The notes below the pieces were generated by a model that was given only the letters and a program-made list of their open reading frames with translations, ran no database searches and was not told the DNA's origin. The position numbers were made by a program, and so were the translations under genes. Shown piece by piece: positions 30,501 to 41,800 of a DNA stretch of 64,000 nt. Source of the DNA: Kordia aestuariivivens (lineage in GTDB: Bacteria > Bacteroidota > Bacteroidia > Flavobacteriales > Flavobacteriaceae); the NCBI RefSeq assembly GCF_014397005.1, contig NZ_JACGWS010000012.1, forward strand, positions 62,001 through 126,000, read 5' to 3'. The stretch's first letter is position 1. Every line of letters begins with the position of its first letter.

Positions 30501-33500
30501 ACACCAATTCCAGCACTATCTGACGGAAGTAATCCAAACTATCCAGACAGAACAAAAGAAGCGGTACAAGGTGTGCACATGATGACGAATGAAACCTTTG
30601 AGTTGAATTACTTCGCAACGGTTCCAAATGCTAACAACATTGACAAAGTCATTCCTTTAGATACGTATATCGATTTCAAAGCAATGAAAGGACTCGTTCC
30701 TGGAGCAATCTCTAGTAAAATTGGAGGGCACACAGGTGGCGCAAACAATTTCACAGACTTAATTCCGCCAAACAAAGTTGTTCGTGGCGGGCACGAATTA
30801 CGCCAAGTAAAACACAAATATTCTATTGAAAACATAGCAATAAAAATGTGGAATGGAAGCGCATGGCAAGACTATCATCCGTATGAAGCTGTGGTGCCAA
30901 CTGCAGAAAGACCAGACGTAAGTCATCTAAGAATAGGGTATTGGCAACGAAATGGAGATCAATATGATTCTATTAGATTACTAGCTACAAATCCATTCTC
31001 ATACATGGAAGCTGGTGAGCCAGGATGGTTTATTCCAGAAGAATACGGAATTACACCTTCAGAATTATACTGTGTGACAACACTAGAAACTGGTGATTGT
31101 TCTGATATGCTAGAAAAACTATTAGGAACCAAATATTACCGACCAAACGGATACATCGGTCATTTCATTGATGGTGCGTACTATTCTATTGAAGAAGGAA
31201 ATGACGATTTAGAAGAAACAACGTATGTTCAAAATATGACTTGGTCACTTCCACTGATACATTCAGCTAGTGGTCAAGATTATACTAGAGCTAATTTTGA
31301 TCGTATGCGAATCAGAATAAATGGTGCAAATACGTATGTGACGCTCGGTGTTAACGAAGATTTCTATACGCTAGAAAACGGAGCAGCAACGAATCTTATT
31401 GAAATTTCGGAGCAATACCTAACGGCAATAAATACCATACTTCTTGACAATAATAGTGCTCCACTTGATAGTTTAGAAATTACGGAAGTAAGCGTTGATA
31501 ACGGAAACTTAATTGTAAATGTAGAAGTAAAATCAGAGTATGAATTTACAGCAACTGGAGCGAACGAATTATTCTTTAGTGCTATATACTTAAAACGCTT
31601 TAGGGACAACGGAACAAGTTCAGTATTAGCTTCTGCAATAACGAATACAACAGAAATTATTCTAACAACAAACAATGAGCCAACGGCTGTTGGTTGTATG
31701 GAAATTACTGACGTAGAAAACAACTTTGACTATGCGCAATCGTTACAATTTAGCAATGCAGATAGGCTCATTATCATTCTGCCAGAAGCTTCTGTAACAA
31801 CGGATTTAAAACTAACAACGTATGCCGAAGGTGTGACCATTCGTTACTATAAAACGCTATTATCAGACACAAATAGCACACCGGATTATGAAGAAATTCA
31901 TCAAGTGTACAAAACAAGAGCAGAACTCGAGAATGTCATTTCATATACCAATGAAAATGAATTAACATCTAAAATTACGGTCACTCCAAAATCAGCAAAT
32001 GCACATCTCATCCGTCAAGTTCGTGAAGAAATTGCAGAACTATTAGAAGCGACGTATGATAGCGAAACTGGACAAATCATAGAATTAACACCAGCACAAC
32101 AAGCACGTTACGATGAATTAGTAGCTGAATTAGAACGCTTAGAAGCTGAAGGTTGTTCGACGGAAACTGTAGAAGTTACCACGCTAAAACAACGAATCAT
32201 AGCCGAAATTTACAATGAAATTGACACTGATGGAATTGATGAATATCGTTTCAGAGTGTACAATGAAAAATGTGAAATTGTATTAAGTAGTAGCACACGT
32301 TACTATACCAAAGAAGCTGCTGTTAGCGAATTGAAAACTTCGGTATTTGCAATTATAAATGAAAGTAATAGTATTGAAATTAAACAAACAAAAACTAACA
32401 AATACTACTTCAATGTCATTGATAACACAGGAGAAGTAATTGCGCGACGCATTGAATATTTTGATACACTAAGAGAATGTGAAAGCGAAATTACAAACTT
32501 AAAACTATTGCTAAGTACAAGTGAAATGGCTATTGGCGAAGTAGGTTGTGGAGAAGCAGCAAAAGATAATACATTACAAAAAAGTGCAATTCAAACGGTT
32601 CAAAAATCAGTATTCATTAATGAATATAGTAATCAAACAATCATTGACGACACCTATTTAGATACTCGAAGAATTGGTGATCATATGTACATTGTAGGAT
32701 TCACAACTCCTGATCGATCAATTCAAAAGTTCCCAATCTTCATAAAACTAGATGAAAATGGCGAAACCATATATAGAAAGGTATTCGATGTCGGAAGTAA
32801 AAGCCCTTCTGCACAATTTACAAACATTGAAGAATTTGTAGATGGAAATATTTTAGTAACGCTAGAATACGTAGATCGTAACAAAGCCGCAGTTGTAAAA
32901 TTTGATAGTGACGGAAAGTTTATTTGGAAACGAGAAATTAACAGAACTTTCAAAGAAGGCATAGTATCATTACAAAATATGTTACGACCGATTCCTTCGG
33001 GCGAATTCTTCTTCATACCAGTAAATTACACGTACGTAAATGCTAAAGGTGTAGAAGTAAACATAGCAGATGTATATTACTTAGATAAGAATGGAGACTT
33101 TGTGAAAAATTACAATCTCAGCGACAAATCTTTAGTATCTACTGAAATCACAGCAGTTACTTCTGACAATAGTAGAGGAATAATACTTGGAATGATGGTA
33201 ACAGATGGTGATGCTGCACAAAAAGCATGTGTCGCAAGATATGATGCAGGTTTCAACGAAATGTGGAATAGAATTATAGATCAATCAACGACGAAAAGTA
33301 ATGCTGCAAAAATAGAAACGGTTCATAAAGCTGGAAATGGAAATTACTACGTGATTTCAAGAGATACGGGACTCGTATTTTCAACATTTGCAGAAAATGA
33401 TATCCAAAACAATAAGGTTTACACTAAAATTTTAAATATTCAAAGTGCTGAAAAAATCTCTTTTGTAGAAGAGCAAAATTATTCCAGTACATACAATACG

Positions 33501-35810
33501 GTAGCAGCTTATACGGATGGTAAAATTTATGAATTTGCAATAACTATCGTGAAAGATATACCTGAAATAAAGGATATAAAAATGATAGATTACAATAGTG
33601 TTTTGAGATACTCAAATATCAATAAACTAGTATTTGACGCTATTAAAAACAAACATTACATCTTGCTAAATCCTTCTATTGCAGGCAAAATAGGTGTAGA
33701 TTATATGAGTTGTATTGCGTTGATGAAACTGGAGCTAGGCTTTAAACCAGACGGAGTAGATGTACCAACTAACAAAGATACTAGTATAGTAGTAGTAGGT
33801 GTAGAAAAAGTAGAGCCGACAATAAATGGAAGTGAAGCATCAATCATCATTGAAAGAATTATATGTGAAGAATTTGAATCGAATGATTGTGAAAAAGATC
33901 CAATAATCTGTGATGCGTATGACAACTTAGTAAGAATCTATAATGAATGCTTTGTAGGTATTGAAACCAGTGAGCAAGTAGACGCAAGTATAAGATGTTT
34001 TGAAGAGTTCAGAGACATTATCAAAAACTTATTAGTTGTACCAGGTATATCATTACCTTCAAGTATAGGTGCTGAATATGAAAACTATAATACACTCTAT
34101 AATCTAATTGTTGGACTCGTAGGACATCATGAGCAAATCTTGCGATTCAGAGACTTAAACGATTCTGCAATCTTACTCATGCAACTTATTGAAGCTGCAG
34201 GAAATTGCAACTGTAACGAAGAAGTACCACATATTTGTAACACATCTTTGCAACAAGTTTGTTGGTTATCAATTGAAAAATTTGAGTATAACGAAACAAT
34301 CCCAGGACAACCTGCAATTCAGCAAGAACAAGAAGACATGGAAGAAGCCGTACAACGTACTGCCCAACCAATCTGGAGACCGAATTCGAAATACTATGTA
34401 CACTATCAACTAAAAGATGAAGTAGACAATGGAGAAAATCAAGGTGTATTTGATTACTATTATGGATTTGAAACGGCTGGTCCAGTTGGGCATTTCCACA
34501 ATGCAGATGGCGTAACGTATGGAAACGAATATGATGAAAGTAACAACATCAAAAACAGAGCTGATGCAAATGGAATCCTTACACTATCAGGCGAATTGAC
34601 AAATCCAGATAGTTATCCATTAACATCATTACGTCAATACATTGATTACACAAGATCATATCCAAATGCAGACGGAAACTTATTGCAAGCAAAACCTGTA
34701 TTTTATGGACAAGAGCAATGTAGAATTACGCTGTATTTCACGAAGCCATTAGCATTCCACATGTTGAACACTTGGGAATCGTACTTAGGCGCACCAGAAC
34801 TAACAGGTTCTATGCATATTGCAATCAAAGATCCAGTAACTAATGTAACCATTCCATATCCATTACCAATAGATTATAATGAAGATACGGTTCCGTTACC
34901 AGAAGGAAATGGAGAAGGCGGCGTACCATGGGTAGATGATAACGATCCGAGAATTCCGCTAAACATTAGAATACTGAACAATTTCATTAACTATATCAAT
35001 GAAAATGATGATGCAATACAATGTGACTTCATGATCGGAAATGCAATCAAACCACAGAGTTATGCGTACTCAGTAACGCTGACCAATCTGAAGCCAAGAA
35101 AACTATACACAGCGTTAATTTTCAATGCTTTTGAAACGGCAAGCAACGACGTAGTTACAAGCGAACAAGTACACAACTATGTGTTCCAAACGTCACGATA
35201 CCAAAACTTCGGAGCGCAAGTAAACAGTTATCTATTAGTTGATGAAAACGACGTTGACAATCCGCGACAAGCAGTATTTGAAGTTGCCTTACCAGCAATA
35301 ACGGCAAGCGAAATCACAACGGCTTACAACATCGTAGTAGGAAACAGTGATACGGATAGCAATGCAATAGAAACACAATATCTAGATGTATTTGATAGAG
35401 TATTAGAAGGTGTATTAGGAATGACTCCATTAGATCCGCCAATCAATACTGAATTCAACAAAATTTTAGATGGCGGTGGAAATATAGTTGCACTACTCAT
35501 TCGAAATCCAGAACCATTCAACATTCCGAAAATTCCAATTGAAAAAATCAACGGAACCGAAGAAATCTTTGAAGCTGGTAGTACAGATGGAGAAAGAGGC
35601 GCAATACGTGTAATCAATACAGCAAATGATCAAGATGATCCTGCGTACAAAGTATTGTATTCAAAAGACTATTCACAAGCATTAATAATGCATGAAAGCA
35701 AAAAAATCACGGCTGTGAATCTAAGTTTCAGATTCCGATACATGATTTGGAATGGAACTGAATACGTAATAGAAGATACAATTCAAGTAGACGATATCAC
35801 GATCGCTTAA
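27510..35810 (+). CDS. Giant 2766-aa protein with a DUF6603-like region and a beta-propeller-like region
   Basis: There is no signal peptide and no type IX C-terminal sorting domain that I can see. Residues ~270-1000 are long beta-strand-rich repeats. Residues ~685-990 (PIPLAATGLAFYGFGGLLGF, then LMAILSLPSVFILDGRANV, WYLNFGT, GARVDLSL) resemble the DUF6603 family as I remember it. Residues ~1710-2070 contain WD/PQQ-like blades: IFIKLDENGETIYRKVF, AVVKFDSDGKFIWKREI, ARYDAGFNEMWNRII. A Cys-containing helical stretch follows (~2110-2270), then beta-rich sequence with YYVHYQLKD...GFETAGPVGHFHN. Pairs such as CNCNEE and several isolated Cys could bind metal. The function is unknown. The start overlaps the upstream lipoprotein gene (TAATG); the next giant gene begins 42 bases downstream. 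Confidence 0.85.
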   Translation: MPTPQFYPALSKLIRSDKLPEPIKSVVDNTTDKLFYKTYYVEKSIYGETAYHHIVLVFNKEIGFNLFGGEEGFELLFNPGSATNTTELPLAIYYNLPIVKYIKKIQLGDLNSVEDYFNLLLEMFNVSKEELLFEVINGFLGEETDPFLAFVDEFNNNPDYNALPPLTLPQEANDYDKITNLITQLQTRNLDLLLYTLENYVDIADFSGGFENLSTIFKKWMGEFTLDTIIDLFIPKFSVSLEQLELALAFPRKWLKPVDANGEVIEGEDEKSMLIYNVGSMSYHSEHGFEFNQADSFNLTPSQIGNTGLLIDIDNLKFDFRTDRNIPEATADGRPDEFRGFYAETVAITLPKKWFNNVDNATLKVAGYNMLIGTGGVSGTIALETVAPGGDGFMPVNIGNWELGFKDFDITFKQNAVIESNIEGRLLIPKLEDGDGNEALIEIKGHLNDEGDFNLTASEPQGIPLNLFNFVTINFLTLELGREEGNFYIGTSCEISFQNEIMIRVLGDQKIVIPKLRVYDDGSIEIVGGNAFIPTNISLNLGPIEIAVTGIHFGSHQQEKNGVMRKYNYWGFDGAISLDPLGIDARGEGIKYYYTTDNDEHDDDGDSFLRIQTIEVDLIIPGTANPDSALAIINGMLSIPEPGESPEYEGKIGLKLPKARISGAAHMRLQPKEPAFIIEAGIEMPTPIPLAATGLAFYGFGGLLGFKYVAEKEAIGLVSGENTWYEYYTYPQRGVNINKFSGPPRTDQYELPVAVGAGTVLGTMHDDGFLFSTRLMAILSLPSVFILDGRANVLGERLGIIDSTEPPFFAGVAVGDNSFEFWFGADYQLPKSNGWILDLYAEVQAGFFFNNPSAWYLNFGTKQSPITARVLTIITAQTFLMLSARGIEAGARVDLSLKKNFFGIKVEISAYVEVGGFISFERFQLGGYIAFGGTISISVWKIVGFRVSLDAILSAEAAKPFLLFAQVRIRVCIRIIVKICKTFKVKLKWEKNKQVDRTPIPALSDGSNPNYPDRTKEAVQGVHMMTNETFELNYFATVPNANNIDKVIPLDTYIDFKAMKGLVPGAISSKIGGHTGGANNFTDLIPPNKVVRGGHELRQVKHKYSIENIAIKMWNGSAWQDYHPYEAVVPTAERPDVSHLRIGYWQRNGDQYDSIRLLATNPFSYMEAGEPGWFIPEEYGITPSELYCVTTLETGDCSDMLEKLLGTKYYRPNGYIGHFIDGAYYSIEEGNDDLEETTYVQNMTWSLPLIHSASGQDYTRANFDRMRIRINGANTYVTLGVNEDFYTLENGAATNLIEISEQYLTAINTILLDNNSAPLDSLEITEVSVDNGNLIVNVEVKSEYEFTATGANELFFSAIYLKRFRDNGTSSVLASAITNTTEIILTTNNEPTAVGCMEITDVENNFDYAQSLQFSNADRLIIILPEASVTTDLKLTTYAEGVTIRYYKTLLSDTNSTPDYEEIHQVYKTRAELENVISYTNENELTSKITVTPKSANAHLIRQVREEIAELLEATYDSETGQIIELTPAQQARYDELVAELERLEAEGCSTETVEVTTLKQRIIAEIYNEIDTDGIDEYRFRVYNEKCEIVLSSSTRYYTKEAAVSELKTSVFAIINESNSIEIKQTKTNKYYFNVIDNTGEVIARRIEYFDTLRECESEITNLKLLLSTSEMAIGEVGCGEAAKDNTLQKSAIQTVQKSVFINEYSNQTIIDDTYLDTRRIGDHMYIVGFTTPDRSIQKFPIFIKLDENGETIYRKVFDVGSKSPSAQFTNIEEFVDGNILVTLEYVDRNKAAVVKFDSDGKFIWKREINRTFKEGIVSLQNMLRPIPSGEFFFIPVNYTYVNAKGVEVNIADVYYLDKNGDFVKNYNLSDKSLVSTEITAVTSDNSRGIILGMMVTDGDAAQKACVARYDAGFNEMWNRIIDQSTTKSNAAKIETVHKAGNGNYYVISRDTGLVFSTFAENDIQNNKVYTKILNIQSAEKISFVEEQNYSSTYNTVAAYTDGKIYEFAITIVKDIPEIKDIKMIDYNSVLRYSNINKLVFDAIKNKHYILLNPSIAGKIGVDYMSCIALMKLELGFKPDGVDVPTNKDTSIVVVGVEKVEPTINGSEASIIIERIICEEFESNDCEKDPIICDAYDNLVRIYNECFVGIETSEQVDASIRCFEEFRDIIKNLLVVPGISLPSSIGAEYENYNTLYNLIVGLVGHHEQILRFRDLNDSAILLMQLIEAAGNCNCNEEVPHICNTSLQQVCWLSIEKFEYNETIPGQPAIQQEQEDMEEAVQRTAQPIWRPNSKYYVHYQLKDEVDNGENQGVFDYYYGFETAGPVGHFHNADGVTYGNEYDESNNIKNRADANGILTLSGELTNPDSYPLTSLRQYIDYTRSYPNADGNLLQAKPVFYGQEQCRITLYFTKPLAFHMLNTWESYLGAPELTGSMHIAIKDPVTNVTIPYPLPIDYNEDTVPLPEGNGEGGVPWVDDNDPRIPLNIRILNNFINYINENDDAIQCDFMIGNAIKPQSYAYSVTLTNLKPRKLYTALIFNAFETASNDVVTSEQVHNYVFQTSRYQNFGAQVNSYLLVDENDVDNPRQAVFEVALPAITASEITTAYNIVVGNSDTDSNAIETQYLDVFDRVLEGVLGMTPLDPPINTEFNKILDGGGNIVALLIRNPEPFNIPKIPIEKINGTEEIFEAGSTDGERGAIRVINTANDQDDPAYKVLYSKDYSQALIMHESKKITAVNLSFRFRYMIWNGTEYVIEDTIQVDDITIA

Positions 35811-35852
35811 ACAATAAATAAAAAAGAACTTGATAGTTAAAAAATATATCAA

Positions 35853-38800
35853 ATGGCACTAGAAAATAATTTTTTCGTTAAAAATATAAACTTGGGGTAT
35901 TGCAAACCTTACTTACATCACAATGGTTTTATCTACTGTATCTATTACAGAGCTAACTCAAACGTAGTACGTAACATTCCTGCAAAAATTGTGAAGGTTG
36001 ATACCAATTACAATCTAATTTGGGCAAAGCAAATAAACAACTTACACTTCATTAACCAAATAATCCCTGGCACAAGTGGAAACCTAATCATTTACGGTGG
36101 ACATTACGGGGTGGACACAAATACGCCAAATGCAGTTGCGCTAAAAATGAGCGAAGCTGGAGTCATACAATGGAGTAAGGAATACAATATTGCTGCAGAT
36201 CCGTATGCACACTATAATGTTGACAAAACATTGATACAACAAATACCACTAGATCGCTACGTATTTACAGCGCTACAATCGGTTTGTACTATTGATGATA
36301 ATGGAAACATTATCAAATGTATAAACATGTCATACATAGAACCGAACAACTTTTCAGTATTTTCTGGAATGACAGTTCATAATGACCGAATATTCTTGGC
36401 AGGAACTGGTAGATTTACCAATATTCCTTTTGGAATTACAGAGTTAAATACAAACTTGGAAATTGTTGGAAGAAACAGATATCAAAACTTATCACCAATA
36501 CAAATTGGTGGTGGCTCCGGATCTTATCACATTTATCCGCAAGGCGATTTATTGTACTTGGCACATTCTCCAAGTGGGAAACGTTTGCTAACATCACTAA
36601 ATCTTAACAACAACTTATTGCCTGAAAAAGCAATATTGGCAGAAGGATTAGGAGCAAACAGTAGTGAGCAAAGTAATAAGATGGTGTTTAACAACACAAA
36701 TTTCTACTTCAATCACAAAGAATTTGGATCGTCACAAACGAACTATTTTAAATTTGATTTCAACTTAAACTGTTTATGGACAAAAAGAAGTTCAATAGCA
36801 ATTAACGCACAACAGTTTCAAGTATTTGACAATTTTATCTTCTTGCAAGAAGCAAATAGAAATGTTATCAAAACAGATGTTGAATTAGAAGGAAACGATT
36901 GTATTGCGGCATTTGATCAAGTAAGCAACCCAGAAATCAATGAAATTTCATTGGAAATGCAAGCTATAAATGATGTGGAAGTAACAATAATTCAAGGAAG
37001 TGCTGCAGATCTTGGTTTAGAAGCAGTTGATTACGATCCAAACATCATTCAAATATGTCCAACATTTGACATTGATCAAAGTACCATTACAGCAAATCCA
37101 GCAGCGATTGTTGCAGATGGAAACAGTACATCGTTGATTGCTGTACAATTAAAAGATGCGCAAGGAAACAACATTACTTCTGGCGGCGAAACTGTAGTTA
37201 TTACAACATCTAAAGGAACTCTTACAGCTACTGTTGACAATAATAACGGAAGATATACAGCTACTTTACAATCCACAAGTATAGAAGAAACTGCAAATCT
37301 CAGTTTTACTGTAAACGGAACGCAAAGTTCGCAAACAACATCAGTTGAATTTTACATTTCAAGTGATTGCTACTTTACAAGCTCATTCCGAACAGGTGGA
37401 TTAACAGACAATAATGGCTCAGTATGTAAGCTAGGAACATCGAATATTTTAACTGTTGGAAGTGATGGAACTAACGGAATTGTAACGCTCTTTAACGGAA
37501 ATAGTACGGTAGCTTGGCGCAAACAACTTGTCATTGCTGGTAGAAAAGTATCGTTATCATCTGCAGTAAGGTGTTCAGATAACAACAGTGCTATAGTATT
37601 AGGAAACTATGGTACAGGAGCAACAAACAGAGCACATATTGTACTATTCAGAATCAATTCGCAAGGAACGATTCTTTGGTCAAAAATACTGTATTCTACA
37701 AACACACGTTTTGGAACAGGAATTAGAAAACTAAACGAAAATATAGGTGGGCAAAAATACATTGTAACAGCTTGGTACAACGAAGTTTCATTACAAGATG
37801 ACATGGAACTCTACAAACTTGATGAAAACGGAAACATAAGTACCTCAAGAAAAATTACAGGAGTTTCTGATGAGCAAATCATGGAAGTAGTGACAACGCC
37901 TTTTGGTTTTACCATACTAGGTTCGGCAACAACACCTGCACAACAAACCGTTCGCCACGGAATTGTACTATCATTCAATGACAACTTAGGACTAAACTGG
38001 GGAAAACGTTTTGGAGATGGTTCATATTTATTTACAACAGGAGCAATTCCAATTGTAGCGCCTAATGAAAGTTACATTCTTGCAGGTGTTCATAATAGTT
38101 CAAACAAACTATTCATCACCTTATTTGACAATTCGACAAACGCATACAATGTAAAAACGGCAAGCTTAGGAAGTTTAAATGACAGACTAAGTACCAATAC
38201 AAAATTGGTAAAAGGAGCAGGAAATACCTTCTATTGTATTGCAAATTTTGAAACAGACAGAGCAACTGAAGTCATTAAATTTGATTATCTGTTAAATGAA
38301 CTCTGGAGAAAAAAGCTTGACTTTGGAAGTAAAAACAGTATCAGTCAATTACTAAACGATGCTGACCAACAGCTATTTTTAGTTGGAACAATCACAGGCT
38401 CAAATGAAGCATACATTGCAAAGACAAATTTAGAACTGCAAAACTGTATTTCTCAAAATATTACACCAGCCGCTTACGTGTTAGCGCCGTATACAGCAGA
38501 TACTTTTACACCAACTGTTGGAGACTTGCCGTATACGTATGAAAATGTTGCGATTACTGTTGCTGATGTAGATGCGGAACGTACTGATTATTGTAGTGAA
38601 AACTGTGATACAACTGTCATCACAGTTACAGAACACTCGGTAATTCAATCGCCTAACTTCTACTTGCAAGCAGCAGGATCAACAGGAAATGATGGTAGTG
38701 CGGAAGGAATTCATACACGTTGGATTTTCTCAGGAGCACTTGGAGAAAAACACTTGCCAAAAGGAAACTATGCAAACAGTACTGCAAACTTCAACAAAGA

Positions 38801-41800
38801 AGATGACTTTGTAAGAGTGTACAGAACACCGTATACAAAAGTGACAAAAGTGATTGATTTTGCAGCAGAACCAACGATCGTTGATGATGCAAATAGTTTA
38901 TGGATATACAGAATTGATGGGAAAGATTTCCACGTATACTTCAAAAATCAAGCAAAATACTCGCAAGTACGTGCTACGATAAATCCAGCATCAAATCCGC
39001 AAGGGTTCGTGCAAAGTTATGGAAGTGAACTTATAGAAGTTGAAAGCAAGCGACACTTATTCTTCGCGGTAGAAGCAAAAGTAAGTTCATCAGCGTCCAA
39101 CAGTTCATTGCAAACAGAAACTCTGTCGGTATCTACAAACACATTAATTGCACTCAAAAAAGCAACCAACAGAAAAACATTCTCAGCAGGAGCTTTGCAA
39201 AACATACGATTACTATGTGAAAACGGACGTACATTTAGATTCACGGGAAGCAACTGTTTCATGATGCAAATTGTCATTGAATTATACGGTGATTTCATTG
39301 AAAATACGAATGAAAATTCAGCGTGGACACCAATGGGAAGTTACGCGTTAACATTAGATGATAACACAGCTTTGCAACAGTTAGAACCAACAGCAGGATT
39401 GGTCAATGCAAATTGGCCGCGATTCAATGATAATGCTACGGTAAACATTGATAACTATATAAACAGATGGAATGTAGTTGAACCCGATATTTACGATAGA
39501 AACATAAAACAAGTTGTTGAACAATACATCACATTAAGTGACGATGCTTCCAACCCGAAAGCAATTGAGGAAATTCCTTTAGATGAAAACATTGTTGTTG
39601 AAGGAGAAGATGATGTAATGGAAATTTCAAATTTAGACATGCTAAACATCGCTTCTTTTGATTATCACATAGCGCGTATGTTGGGATTAGGATTTCTAGA
39701 CCTTGCTTCACAATTACAAAGTGAAACCTATGTTTACATTGCAGAATATGTAACAACTGCCGATTTAGAAGACGGACAAGGTGCTCGCGAAGTACAACAC
39801 TTAAGCATGAGTTTACCAACCGCAATGGCAGATGAACGTTTGCCATTGCCAATAGAATTGGACGAACTAACGCCAGGTGCTTACTTTGGAACAGAAACAA
39901 GTGAACCTTCTAACATTACTGATGTTGACGGATACACGCATGATGGTAAAAAACGTTATGTAACCTTATATGCGGAAGAAATTCCAGAGGATGTGTTCAA
40001 CCCAGCTTTCTATGTTGTAAACACAGAATTTGAAGCAAAAAATTACACCATTCCAATCTATGCAGGATTAGAATACAGAAAACAACGTGTAAACGAAATA
40101 GATCCTGGTGTTTGGGAAAAACCAGAAATCTCGCATGACAAACGCTATTTACATCTTGATAGTACCGTTTCTGATGCAACACAACGTTATGAAGCGTTCC
40201 CAGTTACATTGCCAGAAGTAGGACAACCGATTTATGTACACAAGCAAATCATTAGCGGAACACATTACTATGGTTCTTATGGAATCAACTGGTTCTCAAG
40301 AGCAACCGCAAGTCCAACGGAACTTTCAATCATTACAGACTTAAAACCTGTAAATCCGCTACTGCCGCCATCGAACATTCAGCCGCATTTAGTGCAAAAA
40401 GAAAGTCCATTATTATTAACGTCTCAAGAAGAACAAGATCGTTATGACGCGATTACGGATACAGATAAAACGTTGGTTAGAATCTCGTATGATTATCATT
40501 CATATCAAGAATTACTAGACTATGCGGTTTCAGATGATTCCGCCATTACAGATGCGCAATTAGTAAGTGATACAACCTCTATTTTTGATGATGCTGATGA
40601 AATTTTTGCAGAAGATGTAGATATCTTTTTCAGAAATGAAATTCCGAATAATATCTCAGGACAAGTCATTGATATAGCAGAAGATCCTACGAATAATTTA
40701 GTGTCAATCCTTACGGTAGATGAATACTACTTATCAAGTGTAGATCAAACGTTGATGCCTGATATTCCAAACGGATTAGAGTCAAACTATGAAGGTGGTG
40801 TATTTATCATTGGGCAACAGCAACACATCATTCACGAAGTCATACAAACCTCAGGTTTTCCAAAATTTGTAGTCTATAAAAAAGAAATCAGTGATGCCTT
40901 AGTAGATGACATTCCTTCGCCAGATGCAGATAATTTGCAAGCAATTGAAATTACGAATGATGGTATTTTCATGGCAATTGAAAACATGCAAACGCCGTCG
41001 AGTTGGGGAACACCAAATCCGCAACCATTACACGTGCAAGTTGGCGATAATTGGCCAATTCACAGAGAAGTTGTGATGGTTGAAGGTGACAATGGAGAAT
41101 TAGAACGTCACTTAGAAAAAACGCGTGGAATTTGGTCAGATCCTACAAACAATCATACAACAATTACGGAAGTTGATGAAGTTATCGACTTAGATACGAA
41201 TGGCGATCCTATCATGGGACACAAAGGAATGTACAATATTACATTCCACGGAATTACGCTAGATCAGCATGCGCAATACAATGCAGCTGGCGAATCTGTA
41301 GAATGGTACAGAGGAATTGTTCGTGTAAATACCACAGGAAATCCAAATGGAAAACGTAAAGTATTAAAAGTTGCTAAAATTCTAAACATTGTAAATGTTG
41401 GGGATACAGTACAAAACGATGTGCAAGTAGTAGCGTTTGATCCAATATTCTCAAACGATACTTCGTACGATCCAATCAAAACAGGAGCCAATGTTTCGGT
41501 AAACTTCTATCCAGGTTACAAAGTATATTTATACAAAAATGCAACCTACGGATTAACGGCAGCAAACTTATTACCAGGAGACGATGAAGAAGTACGAAAC
41601 TCTATCATTGGATTGCGAAGTCATGATACTGACGAACCATACTACTCGCAAATAAGCATTCCGAAAATTATGTTTGCACAAAAAATTGTGGAAGCATTAC
41701 AACCGGAACAGCCAGATGGTGCAAACTATGCAACACGACCAGATTTCTTTGGGCGTTCTACATACACAATCACCACGAAATATACACACAAACCACACGG